A stretch of 64,000 bases of DNA from Streptomyces tuirus (GCA_018195615.1 JAGTPG010000002.1:4333501-4397500); one strand, 5' to 3'. Shown: positions 36,219-47,134, counted from the first letter of the stretch. Notes: generated by a model not told the origin, from the sequence alone. Program-made: numbers and translations.

Positions 36219-37772
36219 TCAGAGCAGGGGCAGCGGGGAGAAGTCGTACCCCTCCCACAACCGCCGCGACGCGTCCTCCGGGTACGCCCTCACCTCCGGC
36301 TGCGCATCCAGCACCTGCACCAGCCGCTGCTCGTCGTCGTACGCCGGCCAGCCCGGGTCGCCCGTCCGCGCGAACGACGTCCAGGAGGAGCGGAAGCGGG
36401 ACGACAGCGCCTCCGCCTCCACGGACGGCTCCACACCCGCGAACAGCAGAAGCCCCAGGTCCGCCCGAACGTGCCGAAGAGCAGGGGGATGTCCAGGCCG
36501 TGGCAGGCGCCCAGCGCGCCGCCGTTGCCGGGGGCCGGCCAGGTCAGTTCGTAGAGGTGGGCGCGTCCGCCACCCGCGCGCTGCGCCTCGGCCAGGTGCA
36601 GGGAGGGCATGTTGAACAGCCAGTCCGTCTGGACGCGTTCGTACAGCTCGGACGGGGAGGCGTCGGGGAAGGCCGCCCGGTAGGCCGGTTCGCCGTCGGG
36701 GCCGGGAGCGAAGAGACGCAGGGCGGAATCCGCCCTCTCCTCCGAGATCTGGCCCAGTTGACCAGCCATGGCGACGAAGAGGCGGTACTCGTCCCGGTTG
36801 TGGCCCACCAGCAGGTCGACGTCCCGTGCCGCGCCGGCCGTCAGTGCCTGCCACGGCGTGGTCGGCAGCACCTCGCCGTCGACCACCGGGGAGAACGGCG
36901 TGACGGTCGGCGCCGCCTGGCCCCAGCGGTCGATGTGCTGGGGCATCTTGGGGCCCAGCGACTCCCCCGCCGACGTCAGCCGGCGCGGGTCCACCGTCGA
37001 CAGGTCGACGACCGTGGGCCGCAGCCCCACCTCGGCGGCGAGGGCGGTGCCGATGTCCCGGGCCAGGGCGTCGGAGAAGAACGTCCCCGGCACGCTCTGC
37101 GCGATCGCCCGCCGGAAGAGGCCCGTCGCGCGCGGCATGGCGAGCAGTGAGGCGATGGAGCCAGCGCCCGCCGACTCGCCGAAGACCGTGACCTGCCCGG
37201 GGTCGCCGCCGAACGCCTCGATGTTGTCCCGCACCCACTCCAGCGCGGCCACCTGGTCGAGCAGGCCGCGGTTGGCGGGCGCGCCCTCGATGTGGGCGAA
37301 GCCCTCCATGCCGAGGCGGTAGTTGAGGGAGACGACCACGAGGTCGCCGTCGACCGCGATGCGCCGGGCGTCGTAGCCGGGGCTGCCGGAGTGGCCGAGC
37401 TTGTAGGCGCCGCCGTAGATCCACACCATGACCGGGCGCCGGGCGGCCGGGTCGGGGTCGGGGGTCCAGACGTTGACCGTGAGCCACTCGTCGCCCTCGG
37501 GTACGTCGAGCAGGCCCGGGCCGCCCATGTTGCCGAGGTCCTGTGGGGGCGGCGGGCCGAAGGCGTACGCGTCCCGTATGCCGTCCCAGGGTTGGGCGGG
37601 GCGCGGTGCCAGGAAGCGGGCCTCGCCCACGGGGGTGCGGCGAAGGGATGCCGCGGAAGACGGCGAGCCCCTCTTCCCTGCGGCCGCGTACCGCCCCGGC
37701 GGTGGTGCGCACCACCAGGGCGGACTGCTCGGCCGGACCGTCCGCCGGCGGGCGGGACTCGGTCGTCGTCAT
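36219..37772 (-). pseudogene. Type-B carboxylesterase/lipase, three frameshifts
   Basis: Alpha/beta-hydrolase, 518 residues when restored, from ATG 37772 behind GGAGATC. The type-B signature is present: FRGIPFAAPPVGEARFLAP after correction, MVWIYGGAYKLGHS (oxyanion HGG replaced by YGG), VTVFGESAGAGSIA with the nucleophile Ser, and a late His in GACHGLDIPLLFGTFG. Missing bases are inferred in the G-runs 37645-37647 and 37631-37635 (two losses within 17 bases) and the C-run 36453-36456. Substrate unknown. Same direction as the downstream-numbered ene-reductase gene. Confidence 0.82.
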
Positions 37773-37858
37773 CTGGATCTCCTCACGTGGCCGGTGAACA
37801 GGCGCTCAGTCAGTGTCCTTGACTGACGCAAGCAGATCCAGAGGATCGGGTTCCGGGG

Positions 37859-38986
37859 TCAGCTGAGCGACTTCAGCGACGCCGGGTCGTACGGCGCCAG
37901 GTCCTCGAAGCGGCCGTCCAGGACCTTCTGGGCCCACTCGGGGTCCTGGAGCAGGGCGCGGCCGACGGCGACCATGTCGAACTCGTCGCGCTCGAAGCGG
38001 TCCAGCAGGTTGTCGAGGTCGCCGATCTCGGCGCCGTGGCCCTGGAAGGACTTGAGGAAGTCGCCGCCGCTGAGGCCGACGGAGCCGACGGTGATGGCGG
38101 GCTTGCCGGTGAGCTTCCTGGTCCAGCCGGCCAGGTTGAGGTCGGAGTCGTCGAACTCGGGGACCCAGTAGCGGCGGGTGGAGGCGTGGAAGGCGTCGAC
38201 GCCGGCGGCGGCGAGCGGGGTCAGGATGGCCTCCAGCTCCTCGGGGTCTCGGCGAGGCGGGCGGTGTAGGCGTCCTGCTTCCACTGGGAGTAGCGGAAGA
38301 TGACGGGGAAGTCCGGGGAGACGGTCTCGCGGACGGCCGCGACGATCTCCGCCGAGAACTTGGTGCGGGCGACCGGGTCGCCGCCGTAGGCGTCGGCGCG
38401 GCGGTTGGTGCCCTCCCAGAGGAACTGGTCGAGCAGGTAGCCGTGCGCGCCGTGGAGTTCGACACCGTCGAAGCCGATGCGCTCGGCGGCGGCCGCGGCC
38501 TCGGCGAACGCGCCGATGACGGCGTCGATGTCGGCCTGCGTCATGGCCTTGCCGGTGCCCTCGGTGCCGTCCGTGCGCACGCCCGAGGGCCGACGGCCGG
38601 GGCGTCGGCGACGGGCGGCTCGCCCTGGTTGCGGACCATGCCGATGTGCCACAGCTGCGGCACGATCGTGCCGCCCGCGGCGTGCACCGCCTCGGCGACC
38701 TTCGCCCAGCCCGCGAGCTGCTCATCGCCGTGGAACCGGGGACGCGGTCGCTCTGCCCGGCGGAGTCGTGGCCGACGTAGGTGCCCTCGGTGACGATCAG
38801 GCCGACTCCGGCGGCGGCGCGGCGCGCGTAGTACGACAGCACGTCCTCGCCGGGGATGCCGCCCGGGGAGAACATGCGCGTCATCGGCGCCATCGCGATC
38901 CGGTTCGGGACGGTCAGGCCGCCCAGTGATACGGGCCGGGACAGGATCTCGGCGGCGCGGGAGGCGGCGGAGGCGGCGACGGTCAC
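37859..38986 (-). pseudogene. Old yellow enzyme-type NADH:flavin oxidoreductase, three frameshifts
   Basis: FMN-dependent TIM-barrel ene-reductase, 376 residues when restored, from GTG 38986. Pieces in order: VSLGGLTVPNRIAMAPMTRM, GVGLIVTEGTYVG, IVPQLWHIGMVRN, IGFDGVELHGAHGYLLDQFL with the substrate-binding HxxH, NRRADAYGG, and DMVAVGRALLQDPEWAQ near the FMN phosphate site. Frame losses lie at 38738-38741, 38587-38589 and 38243-38246; after all three the original frame returns. Such enzymes reduce activated alkenes; physiological substrate unknown. Confidence 0.83.
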
Positions 38987-39098
38987 GTGGGGACTCCTCG
39001 GGAGGTACCGGTCAGTATGTGCATACGCATAGGACGCACATTCCAACAGCCCGGCCCGCCCACGGCATCCCGGCTCCCCTGTGATCCCGCACACGCCG

Positions 39099-39138
39099 GA
39101 GGGCGGCACCCCCTGTCGGAACAGGGAGTGCCGCCCTC
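39099..39138 (-). terminator. Terminator hairpin after groEL2
   Basis: GAGGGCGGCACC.. (39099-39116) pairs with ..AGTGCCGCCCTC (39121-39138), 17 of 18 positions paired, with a CGGA tetraloop. It starts 28 bases past the groEL2 stop. This is a typical strong Streptomyces terminator without a long U tract. Confidence 0.8.
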
Positions 39139-39165
39139 GGCAAGGACGTTGATCGACCGGGTCGA

Positions 39166-40788
<1,623 letters not shown>

Positions 40789-41044
40789 GTGAAGTGGTCC
40801 CTCCAGGACTGGGGGTGATTACTTCGGACCGCGCCCGCGCCCGCGACGGACGGCCCCGACCGGTGGTTCCTTGCCCCACCCGGTCCGTGGCCTCACCGAC
40901 CCGGTCCTTACGTTGTCACTCTCACCTTCAGAGTGCTAACGCAATGATTAGCACTCGGGCATGGCGAGTGCAAGCGCCTCCCGGGGATCGGGCGGTGACG
41001 TCAGCCCCCGGCGAACACCGCCCCGCACCCCCTTCGAGCAGGCC
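40789..41044 (-). promoter_or_regulatory. groEL2 promoter region with CIRCE operator (40913-40939)
   Basis: Read on the minus strand, TTAGCACTC-N9-GAGTGACAA spans 40939 to 40913, matching the CIRCE consensus TTAGCACTC-N9-GAGTGCTAA with two changes in the second arm. A third exact half-site (GAGTGCTAA on the minus strand, 40948-40956) lies next to it and forms a further palindrome with the first arm across eight bases. HrcA binding at CIRCE is established for this gene class. The rest of the gap, to the cspA terminator, shows nothing else. Confidence 0.85.
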
Positions 41045-41078
41045 GAAGGGCCCGCACCCCGGGGGGTACGGGCCCTTC
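41045..41078 (-). terminator. Terminator hairpin after cspA
   Basis: GAAGGGCCCG (41045-41054) pairs with CGGGCCCTTC (41069-41078), perfect 10-base stem, with CACC/GGTA-rich inner part that can pair further. It lies 40 bases beyond the stop of the minus-strand cold-shock gene. Confidence 0.75.
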
Positions 41079-41117
41079 TGAGAAGACCGGTCGCTTGTGG
41101 TCGGTCGTGGAACGCGT

Positions 41118-41321
41118 TCAGCCGGCGACGCGAACCATGTCGGCCTGCGGACCCTTCTGGCCCTGCGAGATCTCGAACTCGACCCGCTGGCCCTCTTCCA
41201 GGGTGCGGTAGCCGTCCATCTGGATCGCGCTGTAGTGGACGAAAACATCCGCACCACCGTCGACCGCGATGAAGCCGTACCCCTTCTCCGCGTTGAACCA
41301 CTTGACGGTGCCCTGAGCCAT
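41118..41321 (-). CDS. Cold-shock protein, CspA family
   Basis: 67-residue single cold-shock-domain RNA chaperone: MAQGTVKWFNAEKGYGFIAV with RNP1 (KGYGFI), DVFVHYSAIQ as RNP2, and EEGQRVEFEISQGQKGPQAD. Starts at ATG 41321. Such proteins melt RNA structure and often are abundant in growing Streptomyces. Own transcript, between groEL2 and the thrC-linked genes. Confidence 0.95.
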   Translation of the reverse strand: MAQGTVKWFNAEKGYGFIAVDGGADVFVHYSAIQMDGYRTLEEGQRVEFEISQGQKGPQADMVRVAG

Positions 41322-41673
41322 GCCTAACTCCCCTATTACTGGCCCTTGCACAGATCCACACTTCGCGGACCCGGGTCAGACCTCACCCCCCACGGTTGGG
41401 GGCGTGCGCCGGAACGCGTCGACCGCGGCTGAATGTATCTGTCCAACTGCCGTCTGCAACAGGTCAATCGGACGAGAATTCTGGACGCGTGGCATCCGGA
41501 ATGTGGGGAGAATTCGCCAGACTTCAGGGCAAGTCGGGCCACATAAAGGGAACAAAAGCCGCGAAAGACCCACACACTTTGGCTACATCTTGTCGGGCGC
41601 GCGGCAGGAAAGCAGGGCTCTCGATCCATGGATCGGGAGCGCGTTCCCCAACTGTACCGCGCTCAATCACACT
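41322..41673. other. Gene-free upstream region of cspA
   Basis: About 350 bases with lower GC than the surroundings and no convincing gene on either strand. It should hold the cspA promoter and a long 5' leader; CspA-type genes often have structured leaders. No recognisable riboswitch or repeat is visible. Confidence 0.5.
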
Positions 41674-41712
41674 GAATTGCCCCCTCCGCTTCTCTCACGG
41701 AGGGGGCAATTC
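41674..41712. terminator. Strong terminator after the MoaD/ThiS gene
   Basis: GAATTGCCCCCTCCG (41674-41688) and CGGAGGGGGCAATTC (41698-41712) are a perfect 15-base inverted pair with a nine-base loop. It lies 55 bases past the minus-strand MoaD/ThiS stop and could also terminate in the other direction. Confidence 0.8.
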
Positions 41713-41767
41713 GATGAACTCTCAGTGACCGCCATTACCGAAGGTAACAACCGGTCGGCCGACCGGT

Positions 41768-42042
41768 TCAGCCACCGGCGACGGCCGGGATGATCGACAC
41801 GCCGGCACCGTCGGGCGTCGCCGTCTCCAGCCCCTGCTCGAACCGCACGTCGTCGTCGTTGACGTACACGTTGACGAACCGGCGCAGCTTGCCCTGGTCG
41901 TCCAGCACCCGGGCGGCGATCCCGGTGTGGTTCTTCTCCAGATCGGCGATGACCTCGCCCAGGGTCGCCCCTCGGCGGCGACCTCGGCCTGCCCGCCGGT
42001 GTAGGTACGCAGGATGGTGGGGATGCGAACGGTGACGCTCAT
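41768..42042 (-). pseudogene. MoaD/ThiS-type ubiquitin-like sulfur carrier, frameshifted
   Basis: 91 residues when restored. ATG 42042 gives MSVTVRIPTILRTYTGGQAE; the C-run 41968-41971 lacks one base, after which the text is TLGEVIADLEKNHTGIAARV, FVNVYVNDDDVRFEQGL and the end VSIIPAVAGG with the terminal Gly-Gly used for adenylation and sulfur transfer. Proteins of this kind next to threonine synthase have been proposed to feed sulfur to amino-acid pathways. Same strand as thrC, 102 bases downstream of it. Confidence 0.82.
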
Positions 42043-42088
42043 CGGATATGACCTCCGGTTTCGATTCAAGCTACGGCTCGGGCACGCC

Positions 42089-42135
42089 CTCAGGGGCGCG
42101 GGGAACTGCGCGACCAGCCCCCACCGGCCCGCAGC
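42089..42135. repeat. Dispersed intergenic repeat, copy A
   Basis: The sequence CTCAGGGGCGCGGGGAACTG continues CGCGACCAGCCCCCACCGG and CCCGCAGC. It is a widespread short intergenic repeat of Streptomyces, and related copies are seen at 47026-47110 and 49751-49830. It lies between thrC and the MoaD/ThiS gene. Confidence 0.7.
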
Positions 42136-42144
42136 AAGCAACGG

Positions 42145-43431
42145 TCAGACGAGTCCGGCATCCCGGAACGAATCAAGGCTGGGACGAATCGTCGCAGTGA
42201 GCCCGGTCCCCGCCACCGCGTCCAACGTCTTCAGCCCATCCCCGGTGTTCAGCACGACCGTGGTCTTCGTGGGGTCCAGCACCCCGTTCTCGATCAGCTT
42301 GCGCGTCACACCCACCGTCACCCCACCGGCGGTCTCCGCGAAGATCCCCTCGGTCCTGGCCAGAACCTTGATCGCGTCGACGACCTGCTCGTCCGTCACG
42401 TCCTCCACCGCACCACCCGTACGGCGCGCGATGTCCAGCACATAAGGCCCGTCCGCCGGGTTGCCGATCGCCAGCGACTTGGCGATCGTGTCCGGCTTCT
42501 GCGGCCGGACCACGTCGTGCCCCGCCTTGAACGCCGTCGACACCGGCGAACAGCCCTCGGCCTGCGCGCCGAAGATCTTGTACGGCTTGTCCTCGACGAG
42601 ACCGAGCTTGATCAGCTCCTGCAGACCCTTGTCGATCTTCGTGAGCTGCGAGCCGGAGGCGATCGGCACGACCAGCTGGTCCGGCAGCTGCCAGCCCAGC
42701 TGCTCGCAGATCTCGTACGCGAGGGTCTTGGAGCCCTCCGCGTAGTACGGCCGCAGGTTGACGTTGACGAAGCCCCAGCCCTCGCCGGCCGGGTCGCCGA
42801 TCAGCTCGGAGCAGAAGCGGTTCACGTCGTCGTAGTTGCCCTCGATGCCGACGAGCTCGCCGCCGTAGACCGCGGCCATGACGACCTTGCCCTGCTCCAG
42901 GTCGTGCGGGATGAACACGCAGGAGCGGAAGCCGGCGCGGGCCGCCGCAGCGCCCACCGCACCGGCGAGGTTGCCGGTGGAGGAGCAGGAGAGGGTGGTG
43001 AATCCGAAGGCGCGCGCCGCCTCCAGCGCCTGGGCGACGACCCGGTCCTTGAAGGAGTGCGTGGGGTTGCCGGAGTCGTCCTTGACGAAGAGCTTGCCCG
43101 CGTCGACACCGAGCTCACGCGCGAGGTTGTCGGCCTTGACGAGCTTGGTCCAGCCGGGGTTGATGTTCGGCTTGGTCGCCACGTCCGCGGGGACGGGCAG
43201 CAGGGGCGCGTACCGCCAGATGTTCGAGGGGCCCGCCTCGATGCGCTTGCGGAGCTCCTCGGTGTCGTAGGCCGAGAAGTCGTAGGCGATCTCCAGCGGG
43301 CCGAAACACTCCTCGCACGCGAAGACCGGGCCGAGGGGTACGCGGTGACCGCACTCGCGGCAGCTCAGGGCAGCGGCGGGACCGAGGTCTACGGTGGAGT
43401 CAGTGGTGCTTGCAACAGTCTGCACAGCCAT
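42145..43431 (-). CDS. thrC: Threonine synthase (ThrC)
   Basis: PLP enzyme converting O-phosphohomoserine to threonine, 428 residues. An N-terminal ribbon with C24, C27, C39 and C42 is followed by the PLP lysine K128 in SGNPTHSFKDRV, the serine-rich CSSTGNLAGAVGAAAARAG phosphate loop, and the C-terminal AETAGGVTVGVTRKL. Typical of the longer actinobacterial form. A SAM-I riboswitch lies directly upstream with its 3' P1 strand against the ribosome site, so expression should fall when S-adenosylmethionine is high. Confidence 0.96.
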   Translation of the reverse strand: MAVQTVASTTDSTVDLGPAAALSCRECGHRVPLGPVFACEECFGPLEIAYDFSAYDTEELRKRIEAGPSNIWRYAPLLPVPADVATKPNINPGWTKLVKADNLARELGVDAGKLFVKDDSGNPTHSFKDRVVAQALEAARAFGFTTLSCSSTGNLAGAVGAAAARAGFRSCVFIPHDLEQGKVVMAAVYGGELVGIEGNYDDVNRFCSELIGDPAGEGWGFVNVNLRPYYAEGSKTLAYEICEQLGWQLPDQLVVPIASGSQLTKIDKGLQELIKLGLVEDKPYKIFGAQAEGCSPVSTAFKAGHDVVRPQKPDTIAKSLAIGNPADGPYVLDIARRTGGAVEDVTDEQVVDAIKVLARTEGIFAETAGGVTVGVTRKLIENGVLDPTKTTVVLNTGDGLKTLDAVAGTGLTATIRPSLDSFRDAGLV

Positions 43432-43451
43432 GTGAGGCGAGGCCCTTTCTC

Positions 43452-43602
43452 CTCATCTTCCTCACGACGCATCTCGCCGTGAGACGGATTTGGCACCTTC
43501 CCGAGCCGGGACCTCGCGGAGCGGTCGACAGTGACCTACGAGTATCGGCTGGAGGGTTGCCGGGGCTTCATCGGGCCGTTTCCCTCTGCCCCTCTGGATG
43601 AG
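43452..43602 (-). promoter_or_regulatory. SAM-I (S-box) riboswitch upstream of thrC
   Basis: On the minus strand the leader reads CTCATC-CAGAG at the 5' end (43602 on), then GGCCCGATGAAGCCCCGGCA (P2 with its kink-turn and P3 side), a variable arm, GGAAGGTGCCAAATCC (J3/4 and P4 region) and finally GAAGATGAG. CTCATC (43597-43602) pairs with GATGAG (43452-43457) to form P1. These conserved blocks in order define the SAM-I class. GGAGAAAGG, the probable thrC ribosome site, follows P1 within a few bases, suggesting control of translation or of early termination. Confidence 0.85.
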
Positions 43603-43759
43603 CTGTATGCGGTTGTAAACGTCGGTTGACCCCGGACATGCGATGGTCATCCGCGTTGTTCAAGACTGTAACCGACGACCAGGACCCTTGAGATAGTCGT
43701 CCGAACCGCGAGATGGCTCACAGTCCGTCCCGCCGAGAGAACGCTAAGGAGCCGTCACG
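43603..43759. promoter_or_regulatory. Divergent promoter region of thrC leader and gpgS
   Basis: Gap between the riboswitch and gpgS. AT-richer stretches (GCGGTTGTAAACG, GTTGTTCAAGACTGTAAC) are likely promoter parts. No defined operator could be recognised. AAGGAG (43746-43751) is the gpgS ribosome site. Confidence 0.4.
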
Positions 43760-44704
43760 GTGCTGGAAGAAGTCGAGCGCTGGCTGAGCACCCGTTCCTG
43801 GTCCGCTGCCGATCGCCCGCTCCACCGGATCCTGGCCGCCAAGCAGCGCACCGGCCAGACGGTGAGTGTCGTGCTGCCCGCGCTCAACGAGGAGGAGACG
43901 GTCGGTGACATCGTCGCCGTCATCCGCCACGACCTGATGCGGCAGGTGCCGCTCGTCGACGAGCTGGTCGTCGTCGACTCGGGCTCGACCGACCGTACGT
44001 CGGAGGTGGCCGCCGCCGCGGGCGCGACGGTGGTGCACCGGGACGCGATCCTGCCGCGTCTGCCGGCCGTGCCCGGCAAGGGCGAGGTGCTGTGGCGCTC
44101 GCTGCTCGTCACCCGCGGGGACGTCGTGTGCTTCATCGACGCCGACCTGAAGGACTTCTCGTCCGAGTTCGTCTCCGGGATCGTGGGCCCGCTGCTCACC
44201 GACCCGGGCGTGGACCTGGTGAAGGGCATGTACGACCGTCCGCTGGGCGCCGCCGCCGGGCAGGGCGGCCGGGTCACGGAGCTGATGGCCAGGCCGCTGC
44301 TCAACATGCACTGGCCGCAGCTGGCCGGGTTCGTGCAGCCGCTCGGCGGCGAGTACGCGGCCCGCCGCTCGCTGCTGGAGCAGCTGCCGTTCCCCGTCGG
44401 GTACGGCGTCGAGCTGGGGATGCTGGTCGACGCGCTGCACCTGGTGGGGCTGGACGCCCTCGCCCAGGTGGACGTCGGGGTGCGCAAGCACCGGCACCAG
44501 GACGGGCAGGCGCTGGGCCGGATGGCCGCCGCGATCTACCGCACGGCCCAGCTGCGGCTGGCCCGCGGGCATCTGATCCGGCCGTCCCTGACGCAGTTCG
44601 AGCGGGGCGGCGACGGCTTCGAACCGCGCACGTACTCCGTGGACACCGAGGAGCGTCCGCCGATGGTGGAGATCGCCGAGTACCAGGCGCGGAAGGCGGC
44701 CTGA
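43760..44704 (+). CDS. gpgS: Glucosyl-3-phosphoglycerate synthase (GpgS), GT2/GT81 family
   Basis: GDP/UDP-glucose-dependent transferase that makes glucosyl-3-phosphoglycerate, first step to glucosylglycerate. From GTG 43760 the protein has 314 residues: VSVVLPALNEEETVGDIVA, ELVVVDSGSTDRTSEVA, then VVCFIDADLKDFSSEFV with the metal-binding DxD, and FVQPLGGEYAARRSLLEQL. Mycobacterial homologues have the same motif order. Together with the trehalose genes next door, osmolyte or storage-sugar synthesis is likely. Confidence 0.9.
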   Translation: MLEEVERWLSTRSWSAADRPLHRILAAKQRTGQTVSVVLPALNEEETVGDIVAVIRHDLMRQVPLVDELVVVDSGSTDRTSEVAAAAGATVVHRDAILPRLPAVPGKGEVLWRSLLVTRGDVVCFIDADLKDFSSEFVSGIVGPLLTDPGVDLVKGMYDRPLGAAAGQGGRVTELMARPLLNMHWPQLAGFVQPLGGEYAARRSLLEQLPFPVGYGVELGMLVDALHLVGLDALAQVDVGVRKHRHQDGQALGRMAAAIYRTAQLRLARGHLIRPSLTQFERGGDGFEPRTYSVDTEERPPMVEIAEYQARKAA

Positions 44705-44777
44705 CCGGTGTCGTTTTCGGCCGTGTGGGTCAGGTACGTACGTTTGAGCGTTTACACGCCGGGCTAGGTTGAGGCGT

Positions 44778-46163
44778 ATGGCTTCGACGTACGGTGCTGC
44801 CCAGGTGCTGGTGGCCTCCAACCGCGGTCCCGTCTCCTACGCGGTCGGCGAGGACGGTTCGCTCAACGCCAAGCGCGGAGGTGGCGGGCTGGTCTCGGGA
44901 CTGTCCGCGATCGGCTCGGACGCGGACGCGCTGTGGGTGTGCTCGGCGCTGTCCGACGGCGACCGCGAGGCGGTGCGGCGGGGCGTCGGCGAGGACGGCG
45001 TGCGGATGCTGGACATCCCGGCGGACGTGCACGCCGACGCGTACAACGGCATCGCCAACTCGGTGCTGTGGTTCGTGCACCACATGCTGTACCAGACGCC
45101 GCTGGAGCCGGTCTTCGACGCGGAGTTCCGGCGGCAGTGGGCGTCGTACGAGACGTACAACCGGGCGTTCGCCGAGGCGCTGGCCGAGGAGGCGGCACAG
45201 GGTGCGGCCGTGGTGGTGCAGGACTACCACCTGACGCTGGTGCCGGGCATGCTCCGCGAGCTGCGGCCCGACCTGCGCATCGGCCACTTCTCGCACACCC
45301 CGTGGGCGCCGCCCGAGTACTTCCGGATGCTGCCGGACGACGTGGCCGGGCAGGTGCTGCGCGGCATGCTGGGCGCGGACCGGCTGGGCTTCCTCACGCA
45401 GCGCTGGGCGGACGCGTTCGCGGCGTGCGCCGAGCGGTTCGCCGGGGGCTCGGGGCACGCGGGTCGGGGTGCACGGGCTGGGGCCGACGCGGACTTCCTG
45501 CGCAAGCGGTCGCACGAGCCGGACGTCGAGGAGCGCATGGCCGCGCTGAGGGAGGAGATCGGCGAGGGCCGCCGCACCATCGTCCGGGTCGACCGCACGG
45601 AGCTGTCGAAGAACATCGTCCGTGGTCTGCTGGCCTACCGGCGGCTGCTGGAGACCCACGCCGAGTGGCGCGAGCGCGTGGTGCACGTGGCGTTCGCGTA
45701 CCCGTCGCGGCAGGACCTCGCCGTGTACCGGGACTACATGGCCGAGGTGGAGCGGCTGGCGGACGAGATCAACGCCGAGTACGGGACGCCGGGCTGGACC
45801 CCGGTCCTCCTGCACCTCAAGGACGACTTCGCCCGCTCGCTGGCCGCGTACCGGCTGGCCGACGTCGCCCTCGTCAACCCCATCCGGGACGGCATGAACC
45901 TCGTCGCCAAGGAGGTCCCGGTCGTCTCCGACGCGGGCTGCGCGCTGGTGCTGTCGCGGGAGGCCGGGGCGTACGAGGAGCTCGGCGAGGACGCGATCAC
46001 GGTGAACCCCTACGACGTCACCGCCACGGCGGTGGCCTTGCACGAGGCCCTGTCGATGCGCCCGGAGGAACGGGCGGAGCGGAGCAAACGGCTGGCAGCG
46101 GCGGCCACGGCGCTGCCGCCCGCGCAGTGGTTCGTGGACCAGCTCGAGGCGTTGAGGGGCTGA
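44778..46163 (+). CDS. otsA: Trehalose-6-phosphate synthase (OtsA)
   Basis: GT20 retaining glycosyltransferase joining NDP-glucose and glucose-6-phosphate, 461 residues from ATG 44778. Signature blocks: LVASNRGPVSYAVG, RGGGGLVSGLSAIGSDADAL, VVVQDYHLTLVPGMLRELR, HTPWAPPEYFRMLP, VDRTELSKNIVRGLLAYRRL, and LVNPIRDGMNLVAKE. otsB starts three bases after the stop, forming an operon. Confidence 0.95.
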   Translation: MASTYGAAQVLVASNRGPVSYAVGEDGSLNAKRGGGGLVSGLSAIGSDADALWVCSALSDGDREAVRRGVGEDGVRMLDIPADVHADAYNGIANSVLWFVHHMLYQTPLEPVFDAEFRRQWASYETYNRAFAEALAEEAAQGAAVVVQDYHLTLVPGMLRELRPDLRIGHFSHTPWAPPEYFRMLPDDVAGQVLRGMLGADRLGFLTQRWADAFAACAERFAGGSGHAGRGARAGADADFLRKRSHEPDVEERMAALREEIGEGRRTIVRVDRTELSKNIVRGLLAYRRLLETHAEWRERVVHVAFAYPSRQDLAVYRDYMAEVERLADEINAEYGTPGWTPVLLHLKDDFARSLAAYRLADVALVNPIRDGMNLVAKEVPVVSDAGCALVLSREAGAYEELGEDAITVNPYDVTATAVALHEALSMRPEERAERSKRLAAAATALPPAQWFVDQLEALRG

Positions 46164-46166
46164 TCG

Positions 46167-47018
46167 GTGATGACCGGCTCCCCCGGCTCCGCGCTGCCGG
46201 CGCCCGCCACGAAACCCGGCCAGGACGGCCTCGACGCCCTCCTCGCCCGGCCCGGCAAGGCCCTGATCGGGCTGGACTTCGACGGGACGCTCGCGCCGAT
46301 CGTGGCCGACCCCGAGAAGGCCCGGGCGCACCCCGAGGCGCTGTCCGCGCTGGCCGCGCTCGCGCCGAAGGTGGCCGCCGTGGCGGTGATCACCGGGCGG
46401 CCCGCCGAGGTCGCCGTGCGCAACGGCGGGTTCGCCGACGTGCCAGGGCTTGAGCACCTCGTCGTCCTCGGGCACTACGGCGCCGAGCGGTGGGACGCCC
46501 GCAGCGGCGAGGTCAGCGCACCCGAGCCGCACCCCGGCGTCGCCGCGGTCCGTGCCGAGCTGCCCGAGCTCCTCGACCGGCTCGGCGCCTCGCAGGGGAC
46601 CTGGATCGAGGAGAAGGGCCGGGCGGTGGCCGTGCACACCCGCCGGGCCGCCGACCCGCAGGCCGCCCTGGACTCCCTGCGCGAACCGCTCGCCGGGCTG
46701 GCGCACCGGCACGACCTGATCGTCGAGCCCGGCCGCATGGTCCTCGAACTCCGCCCGCCCGGCATGGACAAGGGCGTCGCGCTCACCGACTTCACCCGGG
46801 AGATCGGCGCCGCGTCCGTCCTCTACGCCGGCGACGACCTGGGCGATCTGCCCGCCTACTCCGCCGTCGACACCCTCCGCTCGGACGGCACCCCGGGTCT
46901 GCTGGTGTGCAGCGGCAGCGACGAGGTGACCGAGCTGAGGGACCGCGCGGATTTGGTGGTGGACGGGCCGGAGGGCGTCGTGCGGCTGCTGGCCGCGCTG
47001 GCGGACCGGATCGGCTGA
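46167..47018 (+). CDS. otsB: Trehalose-6-phosphate phosphatase (OtsB)
   Basis: HAD hydrolase of 283 residues releasing trehalose. Motif I is GLDFDGTLAPIV (Asp nucleophile about residue 37), motif II VAVITGRPAEV, the lid contains WIEEKGRAVAVHTRR, and motif IV is LYAGDDLGDLPAYSA. GTG 46167 is immediately followed by ATG 46170, which may be the true start. Acts with OtsA just upstream. Confidence 0.95.
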   Translation: MMTGSPGSALPAPATKPGQDGLDALLARPGKALIGLDFDGTLAPIVADPEKARAHPEALSALAALAPKVAAVAVITGRPAEVAVRNGGFADVPGLEHLVVLGHYGAERWDARSGEVSAPEPHPGVAAVRAELPELLDRLGASQGTWIEEKGRAVAVHTRRAADPQAALDSLREPLAGLAHRHDLIVEPGRMVLELRPPGMDKGVALTDFTREIGAASVLYAGDDLGDLPAYSAVDTLRSDGTPGLLVCSGSDEVTELRDRADLVVDGPEGVVRLLAALADRIG

Positions 47019-47025
47019 GGGCGCG

Positions 47026-47110
47026 CGCCCCTTCAGGGGCACGGGCCGTCTCGATATGCGGCTCCGCCGCGTGGGCGCGAACAACCACCACGCACCCGGC
47101 CACGGCCACG
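47026..47110. repeat. Dispersed intergenic repeat, copy B
   Basis: After the otsB stop the DNA reads CTTCAGGGGCACGGG, ATATGCGGCTCCGCCGCG and ACCACCACGCACCCGG. The blocks CAGGGGC, ATGCGGCTCCGCCGCG and ACCACGCACCCG recur in the same order at 49751-49830. The middle part GCGGCTCCGCCGC is palindromic. The gap 47019-47134 contains nothing else. Confidence 0.75.
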
Positions 47111-47134
47111 GCCACGGCCCCACCCTTACGGTCC

